NCBI GenBank assembly: GCA_947307005.1
Contig: CAMZHY010000171.1
Span: 1 to 7,438, forward strand
Length of the DNA: 7,438 nucleotides
Origin: an uncultured Planctomycetaceae bacterium
GTDB taxonomy: Bacteria > Planctomycetota > Planctomycetia > Pirellulales > Thermoguttaceae
Reading direction: 5' to 3'
Shown here: positions 1 through 5,769 of the stretch, one piece after another
Numbering within the stretch: the stretch's first letter is position 1
Layout: each line of letters begins with the position of its first letter
The notes under the pieces: generated by a model
Database searches by the model: none
What the model was told of the DNA's origin: nothing
What the model saw: the letters and a program-made list of their open reading frames with translations, nothing else
Made by a program: the position numbers and the translations under genes

Positions 1-105
1 TACGTTTACCGATTTCCCCGTAGGCTTTGACCATTTCAAAATGGTAGACGCGGGTCGCGCCGACTCCAAGGTTGTTTTAATCGCGGCGTAAAAAACGTCG
101 TCCAT
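1..105 (-). CDS. N-terminus of an unrecognised protein, cut by the window edge
   Basis: An open frame begins with ATG at 105 and runs off the left edge without a stop, giving 35 residues that start MDDVFYAAIKTTLESARPAS. An in-frame stop (TGA, 147-145) lies upstream and the ATG at 105 is the only plausible start between them, so the start is well bounded. A possible ribosome site, AAGGA, lies about 14 nt upstream, which is longer than usual. The gap to the YkgJ-type gene upstream is 86 nt and shows no convincing promoter, so the two may be cotranscribed. The visible part has no signal peptide and looks soluble. I do not recognise the family from this fragment, and it could be a chance frame, although same-strand placement and the missing alternative argue for a real gene. 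Confidence 0.5.
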   Translation of the reverse strand, partial: MDDVFYAAIKTTLESARPASTILKWSKPTGKSVNV

Positions 106-154
106 GTTTAAAGAGCTTTTCCTTTGACCGAACGTTCTACGCGCTCAATATTTG

Positions 155-164
155 GTCTGCAGAC
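155..164. repeat. 10-bp perfect palindrome between the YkgJ-type gene and the next gene
   Basis: GTCTGCAGAC is a perfect 10-bp palindrome in the 86-nt gap. It could be a small operator or chance. No T-run follows on either strand, so it is not a terminator. Confidence 0.25.
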
Positions 165-191
165 GGCGTTTCATTTCGGAGGGACGTCGCG

Positions 192-614
192 TTAGAAGGT
201 TTGATTGCGCTGGGCTTCGATTTCTTCAAGCGTATAGAGCTTGCCGTCGGGCGCGTTGCAACCGGGACAACCCTTGGCTATTTGTTTCCAGTCGCGCGGG
301 GTCTGGAGATTGTCTTCCCAGAAGGGCCACGTTCGGCATTGGGTCGGGCGCGATTCGTAGACCATGCATTTTCTCGTTTTGGAGTCGAGCAGCACGCAGT
401 CGCCGTCGTCGCGTTCGCCGAGGGAGAATTTGCGTCCGAAGACGAGACGAACGAAGGTTTTCTCAAAATCCGCTTTCGTCAACGACAACTCCTTCGCGAT
501 CGCCGCGACTTCCTCGTCGGTCACCCAGACGTATCCCGGTTCGCCGCTGCAACATCTTCCGCACTGACGGCAACCAAAGCGTAAACCGTCGCGATACCAA
601 CGTTCTTTCTCCAT
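192..614 (-). CDS. YkgJ-type CxxCxxCC zinc/iron-chelating protein
   Basis: The 140-residue product starts MEKERWYRDG and carries the cysteine cluster that defines the YkgJ (zinc- or iron-chelating domain) family: C15, C18, C21 and C22 in GCRQCGRCC. The second family signature, RPTQCRTWPFW (residues 89-99, C93), follows. Further cysteines C73, C83, C116 and C119 could complete one or two metal sites. There is no signal peptide or membrane helix, so it is probably cytoplasmic. Members are small metal-binding proteins whose reaction is generally unknown. I chose the ATG at 614 because TAGGA lies 8 nt before it. An in-frame ATG at 623 has no ribosome site, and one at 731 would start inside the promoter sequence at 703-731. 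The gene has its own promoter candidate and a short GC-rich hairpin in the leader. The family call is secure; the function is not known. Confidence 0.88.
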   Translation of the reverse strand: MEKERWYRDGLRFGCRQCGRCCSGEPGYVWVTDEEVAAIAKELSLTKADFEKTFVRLVFGRKFSLGERDDGDCVLLDSKTRKCMVYESRPTQCRTWPFWEDNLQTPRDWKQIAKGCPGCNAPDGKLYTLEEIEAQRNQTF

Positions 615-641
615 GTTTTTCATCCTATTAAAATCAAAGAG

Positions 642-655
642 GCGCCAAGAGGCGC
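642..655 (-). repeat. Small GC-rich hairpin in the YkgJ-type gene leader
   Basis: On the minus strand GCGCC-TCTT-GGCGC can form a 5-bp hairpin with a 4-nt loop. It lies about 30 nt before the start codon and within the predicted 5' leader. The T-rich sequence after it is broken (CTCTTTGATTTTAA), so it is a poor terminator. It may only be leader structure. Confidence 0.3.
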
Positions 656-702
656 GCGGCGTTTTCTTAACCGTAGACGCGAACGACGTCGGGCCGTCGA
701 CG

Positions 703-731
703 ATTGTAAACGCGTTTTCCCCGAATATCAA
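703..731 (-). promoter_or_regulatory. Sigma70-like promoter for the YkgJ-type gene
   Basis: Reading the minus strand, TTGATA (731-726) and TACAAT (708-703) are separated by 17 nt, close to the housekeeping consensus. Transcription would start near 696, giving a leader of about 80 nt before the ATG at 614. The promoter lies wholly in the 135-nt gap after the DUF5662 gene. It implies that the YkgJ-type gene can be transcribed independently. Confidence 0.6.
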
Positions 732-742
732 GCGAAAACGCG
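711..742 (-). terminator. 9-bp dyad after the DUF5662 gene: weak terminator or operator
   Basis: CGCGTTTTC (711-719) and GAAAACGCG (734-742) are perfect 9-bp inverted arms around a 14-nt loop, starting 8 nt after the DUF5662 stop codon. In the minus-strand RNA the stem is followed only by UUUACAAU, a weak U-tract, so termination would be inefficient. The loop contains the -35 box of the next promoter, so the dyad could equally be a repressor site. The arms are seen directly; the role is inferred. Confidence 0.45.
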
Positions 743-749
743 CGCATTC

Positions 750-1460
750 TCAATCATTTTCAGCGACCTGCGTTTGTCGATAGATTTCTTTCGCTTGGCG
801 CAACGGTCGACAGTTGCCGACGCGTTGCAACTCCTCGTACATCCTCTGCGCGAACCGTTTGGTCTGCGGGTGCATGTTGACGGGCTTCCTCTTGAGGTTT
901 CCGAGCCACCATTGCATGAGCCGGTCGTAACTGAACTTTTGTCCGTTGTAGGCGCGAGACGCCGCGATCGTGTCGCAGATCATTTCGAGCGCGTTGGGAA
1001 AGGGCATTGGGAGCGGATAGATTTGATTTTCCTCCGCGCAGTAGCGTCCCGATTCGTCGACGACGTCTTGCCAGTATTCGTAATGGTGTTTATTGCGTCC
1101 CTTGTGATGAAGCCATCCGAGGCTATAGCCCCGCAATGAACGCTCGAGACCGACGGGGGAACACCGTCCGTTATAAAACTTGACCGAATTCAAGAATTCC
1201 GTCGGCGAGAATTTTGAAAGGTCGTGAACTAGCCCGCGAAAAGGTTTGCCCGCGTACGCGCAGTAGATCAAGACGTACGTTTTGTGGATGAGAACCGTTC
1301 TAAGATGGCAGAGAAAACGCTCGGGAAAACTCCGGCATAAAACGAGCGCGTAATATGCGACTCTTCCCGGGTCTTTTCCCTGCGTTATCGGCTCGCGCCT
1401 AGCGCGTAGCGCGGCGCGAGCAACGCGAATAAACGTTTTCCTTGAAAGGGTGGCGCTCAT
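750..1460 (-). CDS. DUF5662-like HD-type protein of unknown function
   Basis: The 236-residue product has a basic N-terminal region (residues 1-30) followed by a helical core. LVHDLSKFSPTEF (77-89, with H79-D80) and WLHHKGRNKHHYEYW (116-130, with H118, H119, H125, H126) match what I recall of DUF5662. ICDTIAASRAY (161-171, D163) supplies a later acidic residue. The H...HD...HH...D order resembles HD-fold metal hydrolases, so a metal-dependent phosphohydrolase activity is possible, but I know of no proven activity for the family. The frame shows no clear signal peptide. The region around residues 35-70 is moderately hydrophobic but contains charges. The start at 1460 has GAAGG 7 nt upstream. 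Only 20 nt separate the start codon from the T-run of a terminator-like hairpin serving the upstream gene, and no good promoter is visible in the spacer. The reading frame is secure; the family is recalled from motif, not searched. Confidence 0.75.
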   Translation of the reverse strand: MSATLSRKTFIRVARAALRARREPITQGKDPGRVAYYALVLCRSFPERFLCHLRTVLIHKTYVLIYCAYAGKPFRGLVHDLSKFSPTEFLNSVKFYNGRCSPVGLERSLRGYSLGWLHHKGRNKHHYEYWQDVVDESGRYCAEENQIYPLPMPFPNALEMICDTIAASRAYNGQKFSYDRLMQWWLGNLKRKPVNMHPQTKRFAQRMYEELQRVGNCRPLRQAKEIYRQTQVAEND

Positions 1461-1480
1461 GGAAAAACCTTCGACTCGAT

Positions 1481-1519
1481 AAAAAACGGACGCCGCGATC
1501 CATTGGGAACTCGGCGTCC
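1481..1519 (-). terminator. Rho-independent terminator after the SurA/PpiD-like gene
   Basis: On the minus strand GGACGCCG (1519-1512) pairs perfectly with CGGCGTCC (1495-1488) across a 16-nt loop and is followed by GTTTTTT (1487-1481). On the plus strand only AAAA follows, so it acts in one direction. It sits about 50 nt past the stop of the large gene and just before the DUF5662 ribosome site. Confidence 0.75.
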
Positions 1520-1535
1520 AAAATCGTTGCGATAA

Positions 1536-1552
1536 GAACGGGCGAACCGTTC
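1536..1552 (-). repeat. Second hairpin in the same spacer
   Basis: GAACGG (1536-1541) and CCGTTC (1547-1552) form a 6-bp stem with a 5-nt loop, 16 nt before the terminator stem in the minus-strand transcript. No T-run follows it directly. It may protect the 3' end of the upstream mRNA or be part of a two-hairpin regulatory spacer. Confidence 0.4.
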
Positions 1553-1569
1553 CCTCTAACGCGACTCAA

Positions 1570-4167
1570 TCAGCGGTTTTCTTCAACGCGCGGAATCCAG
1601 AGCCATTCGAAACCGGACTTGTCGCGGAGCTGCTTCATGAAGTCCTGATGGAACTTTTCAAGTCTCGCGCGACGCAACCACATCGTCACGTACGCGACCG
1701 ACTGATCGGCGCTGATCTTAGCGAGATCTTCGGTCTCCGGCTCCTCGCTTTCAACGACCTTCACGACAAACGCCCGATCCTTCGACTGGTTCTGGCAGTA
1801 TCCGACGCCGTCCTTCTGGAGCCCGAAGACGGTTTCGTAGAAGCTCCAGCCGGGCGCGACGATTTCTTTGTTGTCGCGATTCGCTTCGCCGACAGCGACC
1901 CCCGCTTCACGAATTTCCGACGGCTGCGCGTAGGAACCGTATGCCTGGAGGGACGACTTGAACCACGAGAATTTTTCCGTCTCGACGACCGTCGCGTTCG
2001 CGTCGGCGGCGAGCTTGTCGAAGTCGGCGCCTTCCGCGCTCGCGGCTTCGACGAACTTCTTCGCCGCTTCGTCGGCGAGTTTAGCCGCTTCGCGGAGTTT
2101 CCAAGTCAAAACGACCTCGTCTTGGATTTCCTCGAATTCAGGCGTCGTTTCGTTTTTGGTCTCAATCGCTCTGAAGACATAGAATTCGGTCGGAGGATTG
2201 AACCTTTGCATCGGATTGTTTTCCGGGTCGTACTGTCCGACGCGTTGCGGCGCGTTCTGGAGCGGCGCGGAAGAATAAATCTGACGCAATGTTTCTTCCG
2301 GAAGGATATCCATAATCGCGGCCTCGTCTTGAGAGACGAGAACGGGGAAGGCCGCGTTTTCGCCGTCGGGTCGGGTCGTCTTCAGGTATTTCAACCCGTT
2401 CTCGGCGGCGTACGCCGCCATATCGACGTCTTTCGCCGCAGCGGCGGCGTTTTCATTATCGGAAATCGTTTCGTGGTAGTAGTTTTGAAGCTCAGTCGTC
2501 AGCGCCGCCATTTTCGCTTCGATTCGTTCGGCTGCGATACGCGTTCGGATGAAGCGTTCGACGTCTTCAAGCTGGAGATATTCGGAATCAGCAGTTTCGG
2601 CGGCGGGGGTTGCTTCAGCGGGAGCTTCTTCAGCAGGCGCGGATTCCTCGGCGGGAGCTTCATCGGCAGACGCGGGTTCCTCAGCGGGAGCTTCATTAGC
2701 AGGCGCGGGTTCTTCCGCAGGAGCCTCATTAGCAGGCGCAGGTTCTTCCGCAGGGGCTTCTTCAGTAGACGCGGGTTCTTCCGCAGGAGCTTCTTCAGTA
2801 GACGCGGCCCCTTCCGCATCTTGCTGGTAAGCGACGAGCTGCTGGGAAACGGCGTAACTCATCGTTTCTTCCGCAGGCGTCTCGGCGGGCGCGGCCTCTT
2901 CCGCAGGAGTTTCAGACGCGGGCGCGGCTTCTTCGGCGGGAGCTTCAGTCGCGGGCGCGGTTTCTTCGGCGGGAGCTTCAGTCGCGGGCGCGGCCTCTTC
3001 CGCAGGAGCTTCAGTCGCGGGCGCGGTTTCTTCGGCGGGAACTTCAATCTCGGGCGCGGTTTCGCCGCCGAAAGAATCAAGAGCGTCGTCAGGCAACGCG
3101 TTCAGCGCCGGAGTATCGGCGCCAGGGAGCGACACGGCGTCGGCGGAGGGCTCCGTCGGCGCGGCTGGCGCGGCTGATTTCGGGATGCGGAACTCTTCCT
3201 TGTGTTCCTCGTAATATTGTTTGACGTCTTCCATCGAGATGGAGTCGAGGACTTCGTCGTTAATGTCGGCGCGAACGAGTTCGAGCGCGAGTTTGACGGG
3301 CTGAGTGAAGCCCGGCGTCGCGGAGTCGGCGTGGAACGTGACGTTCTTGTACTGCTGGTAAAACTTCTTCGCGACGTCGTCCGACGGTTCGGCGACTTTA
3401 TCGACGAACGCGCTCGCCTTGAAGACGGCGACTTTCGCCTTGACCATGCGATTAAGCGCGTTGTACGCCTCGAGAGCGTCGGCGGGCGTCGAGAGGGGTT
3501 CGCCGTGACCGAACGCCATCTGCTCGATTCCGGACGTGTTGTACCACGCGTCCATTCTTCGTCCTGCGTCGACTTTGCGAATCATGCGCTCGTAAGCGAT
3601 TTGCATTTTGAGCAGGTCGCGCAGACCGCTCTCGTTCAGACCGGCGACGCGCATCGCGGTCGCAAGGGAGTCGGACGGAATCGAACCTGCGGTCGCCGCG
3701 TTGTTTTCACCGTATTGAACGACTTGCGTCAGGAGTTGGAGATACTCAAGAACGGCGGCGTCGTCGGGAACAAGCCCTTCTTTTTCCGCGCATTTCGTCA
3801 CGAGCCAGCGGTCGACGAGAATCTCCGCGTCGGAACTCGCAAGTTCCGTCTCCATACGGAGCAACGTGAGACCCTCGGACGGCTGAGCCTTGAGCGCCTG
3901 CGCGGCGGAGGCGATCGCGTCGAGGAACGCGCCGAGCCGATACATATTCTGACGTTCGTTCAGAAAATCGTTGTAGTCGAGCTTGCCAAACTGACTCGTT
4001 TTGGCGACTTGGTCGGTATACCGAGGACCGGTTCCTTCGTTTCGGGCGCCGACGCACTGGAGCATTGAACCCAGCGCAATGAACGAGAACATCGTGAAAA
4101 GGGTAAGACCCGCCATCCATGCTTTCTGGTTGCGGCGGAAAATGCTAAACGGGTTGTGTTTGGCCAT
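1570..4167 (-). CDS. SurA/PpiD-like membrane-anchored periplasmic folding factor
   Basis: The 865-residue product starts MAKHNPFSIFRRNQKAWM, a short basic cytoplasmic tail, followed by one anchor helix (about 17-38), leaving the rest in the periplasm. Residues about 110-200 (SSDAEILVDRWLVTKCAEKE onward) look like a SurA N-terminal chaperone region. Residues 310-330 (SMEDVKQYYEEHKEEFRIPK) and 530-548 (YLQLEDVERFIRTRIAAER) match the helical segments that normally sit close together in SurA/PpiD proteins. Here an Ala/Pro/Glu-rich insert of about 200 residues, with 11-residue repeats, separates them. The C-terminal part (655-850) has the usual PpiD-like ending (FYVFRAIETK; AFVVKVVESEEP). I see no convincing catalytic parvulin core, so chaperone activity is more likely than prolyl isomerase. 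AGGA lies 10 nt before the ATG at 4167. The gene has a promoter candidate at 4351-4378, a long structured leader and a good terminator. The family-level call is by pattern and was not searched. Confidence 0.75.
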   Translation of the reverse strand: MAKHNPFSIFRRNQKAWMAGLTLFTMFSFIALGSMLQCVGARNEGTGPRYTDQVAKTSQFGKLDYNDFLNERQNMYRLGAFLDAIASAAQALKAQPSEGLTLLRMETELASSDAEILVDRWLVTKCAEKEGLVPDDAAVLEYLQLLTQVVQYGENNAATAGSIPSDSLATAMRVAGLNESGLRDLLKMQIAYERMIRKVDAGRRMDAWYNTSGIEQMAFGHGEPLSTPADALEAYNALNRMVKAKVAVFKASAFVDKVAEPSDDVAKKFYQQYKNVTFHADSATPGFTQPVKLALELVRADINDEVLDSISMEDVKQYYEEHKEEFRIPKSAAPAAPTEPSADAVSLPGADTPALNALPDDALDSFGGETAPEIEVPAEETAPATEAPAEEAAPATEAPAEETAPATEAPAEEAAPASETPAEEAAPAETPAEETMSYAVSQQLVAYQQDAEGAASTEEAPAEEPASTEEAPAEEPAPANEAPAEEPAPANEAPAEEPASADEAPAEESAPAEEAPAEATPAAETADSEYLQLEDVERFIRTRIAAERIEAKMAALTTELQNYYHETISDNENAAAAAKDVDMAAYAAENGLKYLKTTRPDGENAAFPVLVSQDEAAIMDILPEETLRQIYSSAPLQNAPQRVGQYDPENNPMQRFNPPTEFYVFRAIETKNETTPEFEEIQDEVVLTWKLREAAKLADEAAKKFVEAASAEGADFDKLAADANATVVETEKFSWFKSSLQAYGSYAQPSEIREAGVAVGEANRDNKEIVAPGWSFYETVFGLQKDGVGYCQNQSKDRAFVVKVVESEEPETEDLAKISADQSVAYVTMWLRRARLEKFHQDFMKQLRDKSGFEWLWIPRVEENR
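2608..2805 (-). repeat. 33-nt in-frame tandem repeat, block 2 (6 units)
   Basis: Residues 455-520 of the SurA/PpiD-like protein are six 11-residue units, two ASTEEAPAEEP, two APANEAPAEEP, then ASADEAPAEES and APAEEAPAEAT. The period is exactly 33 nt, so loss or gain of units keeps the frame. Adjacent units are identical in protein, which suggests recent duplication. Confidence 0.9.
2863..3057 (-). repeat. 33-nt in-frame tandem repeat, block 1 (6 units)
   Basis: Residues 371-435 are five 11-residue units of the type APATEAPAEEA/T plus a final 10-residue unit APAETPAEET. A 19-residue non-repeat stretch, MSYAVSQQLVAYQQDAEGA (436-454), separates this block from block 2. The consensus differs from block 2 mainly at the third to fifth positions, so the blocks probably expanded separately. 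Confidence 0.9.
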
Positions 4168-4223
4168 TGGAGAATTATCCTGACGCGGAATGAGCGCTTG
4201 AGCGGACGTCGCGACGAGGCGCG

Positions 4224-4299
4224 GCGTCTGCGTTCTTAAATTGCGTTGTTCGTCACCGGAGGGAGGGGCGTTTCAATCCTTCCCGTTTGCCGCAGACGC
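4224..4299 (-). repeat. 9-bp long-range inverted repeat in the SurA/PpiD-like gene leader
   Basis: GCGTCTGCG (4224-4232) and CGCAGACGC (4291-4299) are perfect reverse complements 58 nt apart. Between them GGGAGG (4261-4266) can pair with CCTTCCC (4278-4284) with one bulge, giving a nested stem. Both lie in the predicted leader RNA (about 4344 to 4168). Confidence 0.45.
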
Positions 4300-4316
4300 T
4301 CCATCATATTTGGAGC
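4298..4316 (-). repeat. Perfect 6-bp hairpin near the 5' end of the same leader
   Basis: GCTCCA (4298-4303) and TGGAGC (4311-4316) flank a 7-nt loop. It overlaps the outer arm of the 9-bp repeat by two bases (4298-4299), so the two structures would compete slightly at their junction. No T-run follows on either strand. Confidence 0.4.
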
Positions 4317-4350
4317 CGCGCGCAAAACCCCCAGTATTTCAATTCCACTT

Positions 4351-4378
4351 AGTATATCGAATCCCTTATTTTTTTCAA
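4351..4378 (-). promoter_or_regulatory. Sigma70-like promoter for the SurA/PpiD-like gene
   Basis: On the minus strand TTGAAA (4378-4373) and TATACT (4356-4351) are separated by 16 nt. Transcription would begin near 4344, leaving a leader of about 177 nt before the ATG at 4167. An alternative -35, TTGACA, lies a little upstream but has no good -10 at the right distance. Confidence 0.5.
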
Positions 4379-4427
4379 ACGGCGATTGTCAAAAAATGAA
4401 CGTTTGTTTTAAGTTTTTTATCGATTG

Positions 4428-4444
4428 TGACGATAATAACGTCA
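4428..4444 (+). promoter_or_regulatory. Operator-like dyad over a possible -10 box for the barrel gene
   Basis: TGACG (4428-4432) and CGTCA (4440-4444) are inverted half-sites with a 7-nt AT spacer. They overlap GATAAT (4432-4437), the best -10 candidate for the plus-strand gene, although no good -35 precedes it. Transcription would start near 4444 with a leader of about 110 nt. Confidence 0.3.
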
Positions 4445-4461
4445 GGCAAGGATGTTTGTCG

Positions 4462-4476
4462 TCCGGAAAAACCGGA
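4462..4476. repeat. Small inverted repeat in the barrel gene leader
   Basis: TCCGG and CCGGA flank AAAAA. The 5-bp GC-rich stem lies about 80 nt before the start codon. It is followed by AATTTTG, too weak a T-tract to call a terminator. Confidence 0.25.
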
Positions 4477-4553
4477 AATTTTGAGATTTAACCTAATATC
4501 ATCGAGAGCGTCGCCTTTCTTTGCGCGAGAGGAACGCCAGACGGGAGGTCGGT

Positions 4554-5723
4554 ATGACAACGCGGTTCACAGGCGTCTTGCCGACGCGCTTTGTCGCGGC
4601 GATCCTCTGTTTGTTCGTCGCGTTTAGCGCGCCGCGCGTCGAGGCGAACGGGGCCGATTTTTCTAACGGATTGTTTCGTTTCCTCGACGAGGAGACGCCG
4701 GTAAATCCGCAAAACGACGAATCGGACGCCTTTCTCTTTACGTCGCTCGTCTCTGACGACGGAGTCGCCGCAATTGGTCGAGACGCCGCGCTTTTATCGA
4801 CGTTTAACTCGAAAGAAAACCGCGAGGAGTCTAGTCTGTTTGAATACGACGGAACGAACTGCGCGTTTTCTCAAGACGTCGTCGTTCGCGGTTCGGTGGC
4901 GCTTCCTTCGTTCAAAGCGCTTCAGTTCTGGGGGAACGCGTATTCCGGGAGCGGTCATGTCGATCCGAACGGTTGGGACGGAGCGCGCGTGAAAAACAAC
5001 GTCACGGGAGCGTCGGTCGGTTTGAACCTTCCTCTGGGAGCGGCGACGATTACGGGATTCTACAATTACCACCGGGATCGAGAGTTTCTTCCGCAGACGC
5101 GCGTGGAACAGCGAGACAATTCCTATGGGATGGCGTTCTATTTGAACTCGGGCGGTTTTTATCTTTCCGCTTCGGGAATGTACGGAACGGACAAATACCA
5201 CGCGAGTCGCGGCGAGGCGAAGAAGAAGTTCGACGGAACGCAATGCGCGGGTCGTTTTGAAACGGGCTACAGCATGATGCGAGGGGGAATGTTCGTGCTG
5301 GAACCGTACGGGGCGTATCAATACTCGAACGTCCGACACGACGGATTCGATCCGGTCGCGTGGGAAGGGGTCGGCGCGAAGAAGAAGTACAACTCCTGCA
5401 CGGCGACGCTTGGTTCTCGCGTCGATCTTAATCTTGCCGGGCTTGACGCCTTTACGCTCCAAGGGCGTATGGCGTGGATCGCGGAACTCCGCAGTCGCGC
5501 GGAATCGTCGACGACGTTCGCTTACGGGCGCGTTCCCGGTACGTTTTCGCCGTCGTCGCCGTATTTCGTCGGTTCAGGAGTCGGCAAGAACTCGTTCCAA
5601 GCGGGCGTCGGTTTGCGACTGTCCCTTTGGGGAATGTTTGCGATTTCAACCGACTACGACTGCCTCTTCAATAAACGTCAAGCCGTTCATATCGGAAGTC
5701 TTGGGCTGCTCTTTGGATTCTGA
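4554..5723 (+). CDS. Autotransporter-type outer-membrane beta-barrel without a passenger
   Basis: The 389-residue product has a Sec signal peptide: basic start, hydrophobic core VAAILCLFVAFSA (14-26), and likely cleavage after VEA at residue 31. Residues about 32-110 are acidic and polar and could form a short N-terminal segment or plug. From about 115 to the end, alternating aromatic and polar strands resemble the autotransporter beta-domain. Family-like stretches are LEPYGAYQYSNVRHDGF (249-265), TLGSRVDLNLAG (285-296) and TLQGRMAWIAELRSR (301-315). The protein ends in phenylalanine (GLLFGF), the usual recognition end for Bam-dependent insertion. No passenger domain of normal size is present, so it may be a free-standing porin- or adhesin-like barrel. 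I chose the ATG at 4554, which has GGAGG 5 nt upstream and begins the signal peptide; the ATG at 4521 adds only a charged extension without a ribosome site. The substrate or partner is unknown. Confidence 0.82.
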   Translation: MTTRFTGVLPTRFVAAILCLFVAFSAPRVEANGADFSNGLFRFLDEETPVNPQNDESDAFLFTSLVSDDGVAAIGRDAALLSTFNSKENREESSLFEYDGTNCAFSQDVVVRGSVALPSFKALQFWGNAYSGSGHVDPNGWDGARVKNNVTGASVGLNLPLGAATITGFYNYHRDREFLPQTRVEQRDNSYGMAFYLNSGGFYLSASGMYGTDKYHASRGEAKKKFDGTQCAGRFETGYSMMRGGMFVLEPYGAYQYSNVRHDGFDPVAWEGVGAKKKYNSCTATLGSRVDLNLAGLDAFTLQGRMAWIAELRSRAESSTTFAYGRVPGTFSPSSPYFVGSGVGKNSFQAGVGLRLSLWGMFAISTDYDCLFNKRQAVHIGSLGLLFGF

Positions 5724-5732
5724 CTCCCGACG

Positions 5733-5754
5733 TTCTTTTCTTTTCTTTTTTCTC
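5733..5754 (+). other. 22-nt pyrimidine-only tract after the barrel gene
   Basis: Nine nt after the stop codon the plus strand runs 22 bases of T and C only. I find no stem directly before it, so it is not a normal intrinsic terminator. A C-poor/T-rich tract could still favour transcript release or Rho-independent pausing; this is weakly supported. Confidence 0.3.
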
Positions 5755-5769
5755 AGACGTTTTCTTCCC

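Larger units (their letters stand above)
4168..4553. other. Divergent intergenic region with leader and two promoter candidates
   Basis: This 386-nt gap separates the minus-strand SurA/PpiD-like gene from the plus-strand barrel gene. The part next to the minus gene (4168-4345) is GC-rich with several inverted repeats. The part from about 4340 to 4500 is clearly AT-rich, as expected for promoters. I see no convincing gene in it; the short open frames that cross it have no matching ribosome sites or protein-like composition. Confidence 0.7.

Noticed and set aside
615..731. Upstream extension of the YkgJ-type protein to an ATG at 731
   Set aside because: The extra 39 residues do not look like the family, and the extension covers a near-consensus promoter and the leader hairpin.
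2499..2830. Repeat-rich short frames over the tandem repeats on both strands
   Set aside because: They are other-frame readings of the 33-nt repeat and keep its period exactly. The frame with a membrane anchor, SurA-like flanks and a ribosome site is the real one.
2602..3057. Possible CRISPR array from regularly spaced repeats
   Set aside because: The units are contiguous, with no unique spacers, and are in frame within a long coding sequence.
1648..3177. Open frame of 509 codons on the plus strand, antisense to the SurA/PpiD-like gene
   Set aside because: The product is almost only R, G, F and S, with arginine/phenylalanine-rich repeats that mirror the Ala/Pro/Glu repeats on the other strand. 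It has no ribosome site and arises because the codons used on the minus strand rarely give stops in this frame.
3202..4068. 288-codon plus-strand frame
   Set aside because: It lies antisense inside the SurA/PpiD-like gene, has no ribosome site and an arginine/valine-rich composition typical of shadow frames here.
4246..4491. 81-codon plus-strand frame in the divergent region
   Set aside because: It crosses both promoter candidates, has no family-like features, and its leading part lies in the structured minus-strand leader. The GGAGGG before it is at a poor distance and is better explained by the leader stem.
4794..5462. 222-codon minus-strand frame across the barrel gene
   Set aside because: Composition is dominated by R, V and S, and the opposite frame has a signal peptide, a barrel pattern and a good ribosome site.
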